Source: Gammaproteobacteria bacterium (GTDB taxonomy: Bacteria > Pseudomonadota > Gammaproteobacteria > Steroidobacterales > Steroidobacteraceae). Taken from it: a stretch of 64,000 nucleotides of DNA. Shown piece after piece: positions 16,919 to 25,926 of the stretch; within the stretch, counting starts at the first letter, position 1; the number at the start of each line of letters is the position of its first letter. The stretch covers positions 124,001 through 188,000 of the forward strand of contig JADJHU010000001.1 in assembly GCA_016707425.1 (NCBI GenBank). Reading direction: 5' to 3'. The notes beneath the pieces were generated by a model that searched no databases, was not told where the DNA came from, and worked only from the letters and a program-made list of their open reading frames with translations. The position numbers were made by a program, and so were the translations under genes.

Positions 16919-18223
16919 TCAACCGACCCGGCCACGACCGCCGGGCTGCACGGTCTGCCGGCTCTTCGCGCCGCACGATGCCGGCAGGCGAGTCGAAAGG
17001 TCGAGGGACAGCACCAGTGCGACACCGACCAGGATCAGGACGCCACCGGTGAGGAATGCGATGTGGTAACTGCCGAGGCGATCGTAGATCAGCGCAGCGA
17101 CCAGTGGCCCGAGCGCCGGCCCGAGCACCGTAAAGACCGCACTGACGCCCATGATGCCGCCCAGGAACTGCATCCCGAAGAGCCCGCCCAGGATCTTGGG
17201 ACCCTGGGGCATCACCCCGCCGTAAGCGAATCCGAGCACGGCGGCGACACCATATAGCATCGAGGGCTGCCGGACCGCGGTCAGCCCGAACAGGGCCATC
17301 GCCGCGAGCACCATGCTGAGGCACAGAGCACTCTTCGTGCCGATCCAGTCCGACGCTGCCCCCATCGCGAGGCGCCCGACCGCGTTGCATGCCGAGGCGA
17401 GACCCAGGGCAAGAGCGGCCGCCGATGCCGTGATCCCGACATCCGTCGCGTACGGCACCATGTGGATCTGCGCCATCATGATGCCGCAGAACATGAGGAT
17501 GACCGACAGGTTGTAGACCCAGAACGTGGTGCTGCGCACGGCCTCGGGGACAGTGAGGCCGTGATCTTCCGCACCGGGCGCTCCGGCATGCGGCCCGGAC
17601 GCGTTGCCCAGGGCGGCCTCCCCCAGGGGCTGCAGCCCCATGTCTGCGGGCTCCTTCCTGAGGAGGAGCGCGGCCGGCAGAATCACCATGATCGCCCCGA
17701 CACCAACGATCGCGAAAGACGCCCGCCAGCCATGGTTCGTGATCCAGTGCTGGATCAGCGGCGAGAGGATCATGCCGCCGATCCCGCCTGCGGCAAAGAG
17801 AATACCCAGGGCGAGCCCCCGGAACCGGACGAACCAGCGTGGCACGGTCGCCGTCAGCGGCACGAACAGGAACGCCACGCCCAGACCGCCGCACAGGCTG
17901 AAGAAGAAATAGAACTCCCACAGCGTCTCGATGCGCGAGACGCCGAAGAGACCGAGTCCGAGACACGAAGCTCCCATCAGGGTGGCCCGCCTCGGCCCGA
18001 CCCGATCCACAGCCAGCCCCGCAGGAATGGACATGAGGCCGGTCAGGACCATCAGCAGCGCGAACGCCACAGTGACTTCGCTGCGCAGCCAGCCGAAGTG
18101 CTGCGCCAGCGGTTTGACGAATACACCAAAGCTGATGGTCAGCCTGGCTGAGATGGCGTAGATCCACGCGGACGCAAAGACGACGATCCAGCCGTAGAAG
18201 AGCCGTCCCCGAACGGCGGTCAT
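16919..18223 (-). CDS. MFS transporter (OxlT/monocarboxylate-like)
   Basis: This is a 434-residue major-facilitator protein with about twelve membrane segments. LFYGWIVVFASAWIYAISAR at the N-terminus, GLAVDRVGPRRATLMGAS between helices 2 and 3, and AMGAASDWIGTKSALCLSMV in the second half are typical of the oxalate/formate antiporter and monocarboxylate subfamily. Such carriers move organic acids, so it may import the acid or keto acid handled by the neighbouring genes. Its ATG overlaps the stop of the TPP enzyme (ATGA). This argues for coupled translation and a shared pathway. Confidence 0.87.
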   Translation of the reverse strand: MTAVRGRLFYGWIVVFASAWIYAISARLTISFGVFVKPLAQHFGWLRSEVTVAFALLMVLTGLMSIPAGLAVDRVGPRRATLMGASCLGLGLFGVSRIETLWEFYFFFSLCGGLGVAFLFVPLTATVPRWFVRFRGLALGILFAAGGIGGMILSPLIQHWITNHGWRASFAIVGVGAIMVILPAALLLRKEPADMGLQPLGEAALGNASGPHAGAPGAEDHGLTVPEAVRSTTFWVYNLSVILMFCGIMMAQIHMVPYATDVGITASAAALALGLASACNAVGRLAMGAASDWIGTKSALCLSMVLAAMALFGLTAVRQPSMLYGVAAVLGFAYGGVMPQGPKILGGLFGMQFLGGIMGVSAVFTVLGPALGPLVAALIYDRLGSYHIAFLTGGVLILVGVALVLSLDLSTRLPASCGAKSRQTVQPGGRGRVG

Positions 18224-19963
18224 TTGAAGAATTCGGCTACCAGTTCATTCATTCCGGCCCCGTCCGGGCTGACCATGAGCTCGACGACCGCGGGCTTCCG
18301 CAGCGCGATCATCTCCTTCACCACCGACCTGATCATCGACGGATCCGCGACCCGGCGTGCCGCGATCCCGAAGTCCGCCGCGAGTCTCGCCCAGTCCAGC
18401 GCCCCGATGTCGTAGGTCGCGCAGTCGGCGCCATCCATCGGTGCAGACACCGCCTGACCGTAGTACGTGAAAAGCCCTCTCATGGAACCGAAGCCACTGT
18501 TGTTGAAGATCACCATCACCGCAGGGATCTGATACCGGGTCGCACTCCAAAGGGCCTGAATACAGAACAGCGCCCCGCCGTCGCCCAGCATCGCGACGAC
18601 AGGCCTTCCCGGGCTGCCCAGGGCCACCCCCAGGGTCGCCGGCAAGCCCCAGCCAAGGGAATCGACCGTCGTGAAATAGCTCCCCGGACTGCGGAAGTCG
18701 ATGACCTTGGCCAGCTGTCCGTAGAAGGACGCCAGCTCATCGACCACGACGGCGTTCTCGGGCATGGCGGCCGCGACTTCCCTGAATGCTGCGCCCCACC
18801 GGATGGGTGTGGCGGTGGATTCATGATTCAGACACGTTTCGATGAATGCCTTTCGCTGGCGGTACTCGCCACGCAGGCGCTCCAGCCGCTCATCACGCTC
18901 CTTTCCACGGATCAGGCGGGCGACGGCCGCCTGCAGCTCACCGAGCGCCGGTCTGGGACTGGCCAGCAACGCGATATCCGTCGCACAGAATCTCGCCAGT
19001 GCCTGCACATCGAGATCGATCTGGACCACCCGTGTATTCGCCGATACGACCGGCGCATCGGTCGCGTCATCGTACTTGAACAGGTCGCTGCCGACCGTCA
19101 GCAGGACGTCGGCGGAAGCGGCCAGCTGGCGCAGCGCCTCGCTGCGCTGAAACGCCAGACCCCGGTACAGCGGGTGGCTGCTCGGAAAGATCAGCTTCGT
19201 CTCGTTCCCCGTGTAGACCGGGGCCGCAAGCGTCTCCGCCAGCGCCACGAGTTCCGCCCCGGCATTGGCATCGGCCACGGCTCGCCCCGCGAGGATCACG
19301 GGTCGCTTCGCACCGGCCAGCAGCGCTGCGGCGCGCTCGAGCAGGTCGGGTGACGGCCGGATATCCGTCGCCACCTGGCGGCCTTCTCCTCGGCACGGTG
19401 TCATAGCTGCCGACGTGGGCCTGCACACCGTGAGGCAGAGCCACGACCACCGGCCCGGTAGGCGGTATCGACGCCTCCCTGATCGCCCGGTTCAGAGCGA
19501 CCGGCACGTCCTGTGCGCGCGACACGATCCAGCTGCGCTTCGCGACCTGACTCACCATCGGGCGGATGTCCACATCCATGTACCGCTCGCTCCAGTCGAG
19601 GGGCGCGTCCGTCTGACCGACGAGCACGAGGATGCGGCTCCCGGCAGCAAAGGCGTTGTGCAGGTTGCCCATCGAATTGGACAGGCCGCCGGTCGCGTGC
19701 ACGACCACTACGCCGAGCTTCCCTGAGGCACGGGCATAACCGTCCGCCATGCCCACCGCAGCGGATTCATGCGCGGCGTGGATGAATCTGATGTCGGGCA
19801 CCCGCCTCAACGCGTGCAGCAGAGGAACATTGGTGATGCCGCAGACACCAAATACGTGATCCACGCCTTCGTCCCGGAGCATCTTCCAGACGGCCTCGGC
19901 CGCGGTCATCTCTCCGGATGTCTTGCTGCGATCCATGGTGGACACCTCTCTGAAACCGGTCAT
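18220..19963 (-). CDS. Benzoylformate-decarboxylase-like TPP enzyme (frameshifted as given)
   Basis: Across the two frames the product is a complete TPP enzyme of about 580 residues. The activating glutamate is in HESAAVGMADGYARASGKLG (E66), the TPP/Mg motif is GDGGALFCIQALWSA ending NNSGFG, and SPGSYFTTVDSLGWGLPATL resembles benzoylformate decarboxylase more than acetolactate synthase. The frames switch near 19381-19386, after TVPRR and before GRQVATD, where one extra base fits. Benzoylformate decarboxylase turns a 2-oxo acid into an aldehyde and CO2. A related lyase role is possible. ATGA overlap with luxC upstream and with the MFS gene downstream shows a tight operon. A second start at 19936 has a good GAGAGG site. 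Confidence 0.8.
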
Positions 19964-21417
19964 TCCTGGGAGTGCATGAAGCTCGCGCCGCGATCGACCA
20001 CCTCGCGCTCGAAGTTCTCGACCACGACCCAGCGCACCATTCGCCTGAACAATTCGATGCCATCGTGCGGGTAGCCTTCCGCCTCGTAGGTCGCGCAGCC
20101 CAGCGTGGTGAGGCGCTGCGCACCCTGCAGGGCGCAGCGGTCACGAATCCTCGCCTTGAGGGCCTCGGGGTACACGCCGATCGTCTGCGTATCGATGGTC
20201 ACCCACTTCAGAGCATCTTCAATCCTGTCCACAGGGACGAGATTGACCACGCGACCGTTCAAGTCATCCTTGAACTCCACCGGCGAGCTCCGTCTCGAGA
20301 CGATCACGCCGCCTTCCGAGTGGTGCACACCGATCACACGGAAGGCGTCGCTGCCGCGGATGCCATCGATGTCCTGCAGCAGCTTGACGGGAAATTCCGG
20401 GCTGCACGAGCTGAATTCCGGCGGCAATGACTGCACGGCCGAGTAGACCCGCTCACCCAGGCGCTCGAGCCTCGCGATGCCTGAGGCGTCGGTCCCGGAC
20501 TCCACATAGGCGACCCGTGCGTTCAGGCAGGCCGCCTGATTGAGCAGACCGACGTCCTTGGCGAGCTGCTGCGCCACATACTCGAGGGTCTCGGGTGAGG
20601 TGAACGCCTCGGGTCCGATCATCGAGGCACTGACCTTGGGATCGAGCGCGATCAGGTCCAGCCCCGGCACGAGGTACTTCCGCACCTGGCGCATCGAGCT
20701 CGGCCCGCCCCAGGCCAGGATCTTCTCGATGTTTCTCGGCGTATAGAGCCGCGCTTCGACGCCCTCATCGCCACCCTTCCAGTAGCCCACGGAGTAATGC
20801 CTCGTGATGGGGTGCCCGGCCGCCATGTCGATCATCGTCAGACCGAGCGCGGTCGCAGTGTAAGGATCATTGGACGGGAACTTGACGATGTTGTCGCAAC
20901 GCAGGATGGAACCATGCATCAGGCCGAAGGCCGCCGCTGCCGGCGAATTTCCCGGGTTGAGATGCACCGTACGTGCGCCGAATGCCCGCACCTGGACCTC
21001 GCGATCGGAAAACCGGCGCGTTTCCCAGCCGTCGAGGCACTCGATGCCCATCATCTTCTCGACCGCCTCCCTGATGGTGGCACGGTCGAAGGCCACGGCG
21101 AGGCTCGCGTACATCTGGGCCAGAATCTCTCTCGACTGCACGTTGGCCGCCAGATACATCTCCATCGCCTGCTGGAGGTGCGCGTTCCTGGCCAGAACGA
21201 GCCGCGATCCGAGCTCTTCGAGGTAGTCGAGCACATCGACGAAGGAGAGCCCGTACAGGTCCTCCATCTCGACCGGATTGCTCATGACGAGACGGTCGAT
21301 GTATCTCCTGACGTCCGGCGTGCGAAAGGACAGGCCCCCGCGCCGACCCTCGAACGCCACCATGTGATCGCGTATGACCTCGCCGCGGATGATCAGAGGG
21401 ATGTCGTACTCAGCCAT
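19960..21417 (-). CDS. LuxC-family acyl-CoA reductase, copy 1
   Basis: This 485-residue protein has the usual LuxC length (about 480). The N-terminal part (DIPLIIRGEVIRDHM, DVLDYLEELGSRL) and the aldehyde-dehydrogenase-like core (NPGNSPAAAAFGLMHGSILR, VKFPSNDPYTATAL, YWKGGDEGVEARLY) are family hallmarks. The likely catalytic cysteine is C297 in LLNQAACLNARVAYVESG. LuxC reduces activated acyl groups to aldehydes with NADPH, taking the acyl group from LuxE in bioluminescent bacteria. EhpG uses the same logic on a phenazine carboxylate. The gene is first in the leftward transcript from the 21.5-kb promoter, with a GGGAGGAG ribosome site. Substrate unknown. Confidence 0.87.
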   Translation of the reverse strand: MAEYDIPLIIRGEVIRDHMVAFEGRRGGLSFRTPDVRRYIDRLVMSNPVEMEDLYGLSFVDVLDYLEELGSRLVLARNAHLQQAMEMYLAANVQSREILAQMYASLAVAFDRATIREAVEKMMGIECLDGWETRRFSDREVQVRAFGARTVHLNPGNSPAAAAFGLMHGSILRCDNIVKFPSNDPYTATALGLTMIDMAAGHPITRHYSVGYWKGGDEGVEARLYTPRNIEKILAWGGPSSMRQVRKYLVPGLDLIALDPKVSASMIGPEAFTSPETLEYVAQQLAKDVGLLNQAACLNARVAYVESGTDASGIARLERLGERVYSAVQSLPPEFSSCSPEFPVKLLQDIDGIRGSDAFRVIGVHHSEGGVIVSRRSSPVEFKDDLNGRVVNLVPVDRIEDALKWVTIDTQTIGVYPEALKARIRDRCALQGAQRLTTLGCATYEAEGYPHDGIELFRRMVRWVVVENFEREVVDRGASFMHSQE

Positions 21418-21466
21418 ATGCAGATGCTCCTCCCGTCACACGTCTCGCGGACCGTTCTCATGCGCA

Positions 21467-21478
21467 ATTACGCGTAAT
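21467..21478. promoter_or_regulatory. 12-bp perfect palindrome in divergent luxC/luxE-like promoter
   Basis: ATTACGCGTAAT is a perfect inverted repeat 50 bases upstream of the luxC-like start and 5 bases from the shared 21-bp element. Its position suits an operator for a dimeric regulator, but there is no second copy in the 29.2-kb promoter. Confidence 0.4.
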
Positions 21479-21482
21479 AGAA

Positions 21483-21503
21483 AACTTTATTGCGATATCG
21501 ATA
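21483..21503. promoter_or_regulatory. Shared 21-bp element, copy A (putative operator/promoter)
   Basis: The 21-base sequence (A followed by ACTTTATTGCGATATCGATA) is repeated exactly at 29207-29227. It contains the perfect palindrome CGATATCG flanked by AT-rich arms. Both copies lie in the only two large divergent promoter gaps of the catabolic cluster. Copy A serves luxC-like (minus) and luxE-like (plus) transcripts. An IclR operator or a common core promoter are the main readings. Confidence 0.65.
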
Positions 21504-21559
21504 AATGCTAATCTCAACGCCCGATTTGCGTCAAGATTGCGCGATCAGGAGACACGCTC

Positions 21560-22996
21560 ATGACGGACCACGCCGACTCCGGGGCCTCGGACGCGTACCG
21601 GCGACAGCTCTCCCGGGACCCGGCGAGCTTCCTCGACCACGCGATCGACGTCGTCTTCTCTCTCCCCCCGGAAGAGCTCGACGAAATCAGGCTGAATGTG
21701 GCACGCGAAAAGGTCACTGCGGCGCTGAACGGCACCCAGATGGTGCAGCAGCTGGCGGCGCGCAACCAGGTCTCTGCGATCACCTCCTTCGATGACCTGA
21801 TCCCTCTCCTCTACAGCCAGGATACTTTCAAGAGCTATCCGCAGTCCTGGCTCGAGGCGGCCGATTTTCCGCGGATGACCCGATGGCTCGGCAAGCTGTG
21901 TGCAGCCGACCTTCGCGCGGTCGACGCATCCTCGTGCGAGCTCATCGAGGACTGGATCAAGGCCCTGGCCCGGGGCTCGCCGGTCGATCTCCTGATATCC
22001 GCCGGCGCGGACGGCAAAGCGGCCTTCCTGCCGAGGACTCGCCGCGAGTGGGGGCTCATGCATCGCTTCACGCTGTGGAATTTCCAGTCCTCGATGACCG
22101 GTCCCCATGGCGAATCGCTGGCCCTGCGTCCGGGTGTCGACCGAGTCCCGCTGATCCACCCGGGTCCGCGCAGTGGTGCGCGCAGCTGGGGTCGATTCAT
22201 GGATTTCTACGAGGAAACCTTCGGCACGGGCCTGGTCGATGCTCCCCTCGGCAACACGGACGCCGATCTGCTCAGTCTGGCCGGGCGCGTACGCGAGGCG
22301 AGCCGCAAGGGGGAAGCCGGTTCCCTGCAGATCAATCCCAGACTCCTGGCACGGAAGACCGAGATTGCGCAGCTCAACGCCGAGAAGCCTCGGCGCCTCG
22401 AGGCCCTGATGGAGCGGCTGACCCACGAATATCGGGGACGGCGCATCATCTTCTATTCCAGCATGCAGATGCTCCATGACCTCGCGATGCGGCTGCGCGG
22501 ACTCGGCATCCAGGGCGCCTACACGCCTGACTCCTTTTTCTTCTGCGGCGGCGGCTTCGCGGACGGACGACAGCCTCCACACTGGAAGGAGGAGGTCGCT
22601 GAAGTACTCGGCGTCTCGGAGAACGCAATCAGCGTGGGCTACGGCATGCAGGAAGGACTCTGGGCCATGGCCCTGTGCCGTCACGGGAAGTATCACGTCC
22701 CGCCCACGCTGATTCCGTATGTGCTGGACGAAGAAAACGATCGCCCTCTGCCACGCATCGGACGGCAGACGGGGCGCTTCGCCTTCTTCGACCTCTTGCC
22801 GGAAACCTCATGGGGCGGTTACATCACGAGCGACCACGTCACGATCACCTGGGACTCCCCCTGCCCGTGCGGCCGGCGCGGCGCACACCTCGATGCGGCC
22901 ATCAGCAAGGTCGTCAGCCGGCAGGATGACAAGATCGGTTGCGCAGGCACTGCCGGCGCCCTGGACGATGCCACGGAATTCCTGCTGAAAGCCTGA
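21560..22996 (+). CDS. LuxE/EhpF-like acyl-activating protein, copy 1
   Basis: The protein has 478 residues, with AGGAGA seven bases before the ATG. The sequence resembles the LuxE acyl-protein synthetase and EhpF branch of adenylating enzymes: DTFKSYPQSWLEAADFPRMT, YRGRRIIFYSSMQ, AYTPDSFFFCGGGF, CPCGRRGAHLDAAI. The loop that should bind ATP reads SAGADGKAAF (147-156) instead of the SSGTSG seen in the second copy, so nucleotide binding may be impaired. The C-terminus DDKIGCAGTAGALDDATEF keeps a cysteine (C461) 18 residues from the end, a position like the acyl-accepting cysteine of LuxE. It heads the rightward transcript and is followed 27 bases later by luxC copy 2. Confidence 0.78.
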   Translation: MTDHADSGASDAYRRQLSRDPASFLDHAIDVVFSLPPEELDEIRLNVAREKVTAALNGTQMVQQLAARNQVSAITSFDDLIPLLYSQDTFKSYPQSWLEAADFPRMTRWLGKLCAADLRAVDASSCELIEDWIKALARGSPVDLLISAGADGKAAFLPRTRREWGLMHRFTLWNFQSSMTGPHGESLALRPGVDRVPLIHPGPRSGARSWGRFMDFYEETFGTGLVDAPLGNTDADLLSLAGRVREASRKGEAGSLQINPRLLARKTEIAQLNAEKPRRLEALMERLTHEYRGRRIIFYSSMQMLHDLAMRLRGLGIQGAYTPDSFFFCGGGFADGRQPPHWKEEVAEVLGVSENAISVGYGMQEGLWAMALCRHGKYHVPPTLIPYVLDEENDRPLPRIGRQTGRFAFFDLLPETSWGGYITSDHVTITWDSPCPCGRRGAHLDAAISKVVSRQDDKIGCAGTAGALDDATEFLLKA

Positions 22997-23023
22997 TCCA
23001 CCGCCCACACGAGGAACGTCACG

Positions 23024-24505
23024 ATGCAGTACCGGATCCCCATCGTCGCCCGCGGAAAGGTCATCGAAGACTGCGAAGTGACCTGCGAGGGGCGCTATGG
23101 AGCGAGCTTCCTGTGTCCCGATCCGAACAAGTACCTCCCGGAGATCCTGCTGCCCACCCGCCGTGCCCTGGAGCCTCTCTATCAGATCTCCCTGGACGAC
23201 GTGGTCGACTACCTCATCGAGCTCGGCACGCGGCTCCGGATCGACACCAACCCGCATCTCCAGTGGGCTCTCGAGCTGGCAAGCGTCTTCAACGATGTGC
23301 CGTCGCATCTCGTCCGAGGCGCGATGGCGGCCTTTCCCACCCGATTCCTCACGCGTGAACACCTGGAGGCCATGATTGCCACCGTCGGGCGCGAACATCT
23401 CGACGGGTGGAAGAGCTACGAACGGAGCACCGGACGCATCTCCCATATCCATGCCTTCGGCGTGCCGACCGCCCATGTGATCGCCGGCAATGGTCCGTCC
23501 GTCGCCATGATGACCTTCGTCCGCAACGCGCTCATCCGCGGTTACGCGATCGTGAAGATCCCGTCCAACGAGCTGGGCACGGCGGTCGCCCTGGCCCGCA
23601 CGGCCATAGACATGGCGCCCGATCACCCTCTGACCCGGGCCTTCACCGTGGCCTACTGGCGCGGTGGCGATGTCGATTTCGAGAGCAAGCTCTACCATCC
23701 GCGCAACGTGGAGCGGATCGTCGCCTGGGGCGGCTTCGCCTCGGTGCGGCACATCGCGAAGTACGTGCGACCCGGCATCGATCTCGTCACCTTCGATCCC
23801 AAGATCAGCCGTTCCATACTCGGTGCCGACACCTTCTCCTCCGAGCACACCATGCGGGAGGCCGCGATCCGGCTCGCCGACGATGTCGGCAACGGGAACC
23901 AGAACGGCTGCACGAACTGCCGGGTGTCCTACGCGATCTCCGACGGCAGTCCCGCTTCACTGGAGACGCTCAGGCGCTTCGGACAGATGGTGTTCGACGA
24001 GATCCAGCGCCTGCCACCGGAAGTCAGCAGCGAAGCGCTCCACATGGATGCCGGCTTCCAGTCGAAGATCGCCGCCCTGGCCATGCTGGACGATGACTTT
24101 CACGTCATTGGTGGCGACAAGCGCGGAGGCGTCATCCTCTCGCTCACCGGCGACCAGGTCGATTTCGCCGATGAGCTCCGCTACCGCACCCTGAACATCG
24201 TGCCCGTGAAGGACTACGATGCGATGCTGCGTTTCATCACCCGTGACGTGCAGACGGTCGGCGTCTACCCGGAGAATGTTCGCGACGAGCTGCGGACCAC
24301 GCTGGCACTGCACGGCGTGCAGCGCATCACCTCGCTCGGGTACATGCGGGAGTACGGAGCCGACATCGATCCGCACGATGGCAATGAAGCCCTGCGCAAG
24401 ATGTGCACCTGGGTCGTTGCCGAGGACTGCATGACGAACTACGCACCTGCTCTGTGGCGCAAGCCTGCTGCTGCACCCGGCGGCAGGACGAGACCGGCGC
24501 CATGA
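23024..24505 (+). CDS. LuxC-family acyl-CoA reductase, copy 2
   Basis: This 493-residue protein is paralogous to the LuxC-like protein at 19960-21417 along its whole length (IPIVARGKVIEDCEVTCEGR, VVDYLIELGTRLR, YWRGGDVDFESKLYHPRNVE, PKISRSILGADTFSSEHTM). The candidate catalytic cysteine is C296 in GNQNGCTNCRVSY, with a second cysteine three residues later. The extra C-terminal tail is Ala/Pro rich. The stop overlaps the start of the second LuxE-like gene (ATGA), so the pair is translationally coupled. It probably reduces an activated carboxylate to aldehyde, or runs the reverse reaction during catabolism. Confidence 0.86.
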   Translation: MQYRIPIVARGKVIEDCEVTCEGRYGASFLCPDPNKYLPEILLPTRRALEPLYQISLDDVVDYLIELGTRLRIDTNPHLQWALELASVFNDVPSHLVRGAMAAFPTRFLTREHLEAMIATVGREHLDGWKSYERSTGRISHIHAFGVPTAHVIAGNGPSVAMMTFVRNALIRGYAIVKIPSNELGTAVALARTAIDMAPDHPLTRAFTVAYWRGGDVDFESKLYHPRNVERIVAWGGFASVRHIAKYVRPGIDLVTFDPKISRSILGADTFSSEHTMREAAIRLADDVGNGNQNGCTNCRVSYAISDGSPASLETLRRFGQMVFDEIQRLPPEVSSEALHMDAGFQSKIAALAMLDDDFHVIGGDKRGGVILSLTGDQVDFADELRYRTLNIVPVKDYDAMLRFITRDVQTVGVYPENVRDELRTTLALHGVQRITSLGYMREYGADIDPHDGNEALRKMCTWVVAEDCMTNYAPALWRKPAAAPGGRTRPAP

Positions 24506-25926
24506 CCGGACGGGTGCGCCTGAGCGACTACCTTGACGCACCAGGCGATCTGCTGTCCCGCCCTCCCGCTGAACTGGAGGCCGTCGGTCGCCGCGAGGTG
24601 GAACTGTTCCAGCTCGAGGCCGCGCGCCGGAAGCTGACGCGCCTGGCGCCCCGGATTCCGGTCCTCGCCGGCCTGCTTGCCGGGAGGGACCCGTCCGCCT
24701 TCGAACGGGTCGATGACTTCATTCCCGTTCTCTTCGACGAGGACGTCTACAAGAGCTACGACGCCGCGTGGATCGACCAGGGTGAATTTGCGAAGCTCAC
24801 GCGGTGGATCGCGGGTCTCACGACACATGATCTCTCCCGCGTCGATATGGAAGACTGCCGCAGTCTGACCGAGTGGTGCCGCCGGCTCGACGAACAGGCC
24901 GGGATCTTCATCTGTCACTCCTCCGGCACGAGCGGTGTACTGAGCTTCGTGCCGCGCTCACAACGCGATCGCGACCTGACCGTCGATCACGTCGTCTGGT
25001 ACAGCCACCCGCTGTTTCGCGCGCAGCAGCGCAACGACGTCACCTACTTCTGCATGCAGGCGCGGCGGCAGTATCGCATCACGCAACCGATCTATGACGG
25101 CCTGGAGCAGCGCTACCAGACCCATCCGGTCGAGGCGCTCACCGACTTTCTCAGCCCGGAGTTCTTCATTGCGCAGGGCAGGCTGCGCAAGGCCGCACAG
25201 GGCGGGACGCTGGAGGCGTGCCTGAGGAATCCCCTCGTCGCCGCGCACCGCCACCAGGTGGAGCGCTACCAGCGTGACCTGCCGGAGCTCATCAGGCGCT
25301 GGACGGAAAACCTGATCGAGAACTACCGCGGCAGGCGCATCTTCTTTCAGGGGTCCTTCGACAAGGCATGGCAGATCACCCAGCATTTCCGGAAGGCCGG
25401 CGTGACGGCTGCCTTTGCGCCCGACTCGGTCTTCTCGCTCTTCGGCGGCATCAAGGACGGCAGCGTGCTGCCCGACGACTGGCAGGATCAGTTCAGGCGC
25501 GTCACGGGCGTGGACGAGAGCCGCCTCGTTTCCGGATGGGGCATGTCCGAGATCACGGGAGCGCTGCTCCGTTGCCGCCAGGGGATGTATCACTTCATGA
25601 TCCAGACCATCCCGTTCCTCCTGGAGCCTGGCACCCGCATCCCCCTGCCGCGCACCGGCGTACAGACCGGCCAGCTGGCGCTGCTCGAGGTCATTTCGGA
25701 AGACTGCTGGGGCGGCATGATCAGTGGCGATCGCGGCACGATCCACTGGGACCGGATCTGCGCCTGCGGTCGCGATGGCCCCCTGCTCGATCCAGGCAGC
25801 ATCGGACGCCTGTACCCACCCGGATCTACTGATTCAGAAGGGGTGCCACGCATGCCCCGAAGCGCTGAATCTGTTCCACGCACTCGCGCGCCGAACGGAC
25901 ACGGAAGCGTATCTGAAGATGATTGA
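24502..25926 (+). CDS. LuxE/EhpF-like acyl-activating protein, copy 2, C-terminally altered
   Basis: The protein has 474 residues from the ATG overlapping luxC copy 2. It aligns with the copy at 21560 (VYKSYDAAWIDQGEFAKLTR, YRGRRIFFQGSFDKAWQITQ, AFAPDSVFSLFGGI, ICACGRDGPLLDPGSI). It keeps a clean adenylating-enzyme loop CHSSGTSGVLSFVPRS (SSGTSG at 140-145). The family C-terminus, DDKIGCAGT in copy 1, is missing. After GRLYPPG the frame runs through about 35 low-similarity residues that overlap the end of the convergent LLM gene by 101 bases. A deletion or an indel near 25815-25830 would explain this. Activity would then depend on another protein for the acyl-acceptor step. Confidence 0.75.
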   Translation: MTGRVRLSDYLDAPGDLLSRPPAELEAVGRREVELFQLEAARRKLTRLAPRIPVLAGLLAGRDPSAFERVDDFIPVLFDEDVYKSYDAAWIDQGEFAKLTRWIAGLTTHDLSRVDMEDCRSLTEWCRRLDEQAGIFICHSSGTSGVLSFVPRSQRDRDLTVDHVVWYSHPLFRAQQRNDVTYFCMQARRQYRITQPIYDGLEQRYQTHPVEALTDFLSPEFFIAQGRLRKAAQGGTLEACLRNPLVAAHRHQVERYQRDLPELIRRWTENLIENYRGRRIFFQGSFDKAWQITQHFRKAGVTAAFAPDSVFSLFGGIKDGSVLPDDWQDQFRRVTGVDESRLVSGWGMSEITGALLRCRQGMYHFMIQTIPFLLEPGTRIPLPRTGVQTGQLALLEVISEDCWGGMISGDRGTIHWDRICACGRDGPLLDPGSIGRLYPPGSTDSEGVPRMPRSAESVPRTRAPNGHGSVSEDD

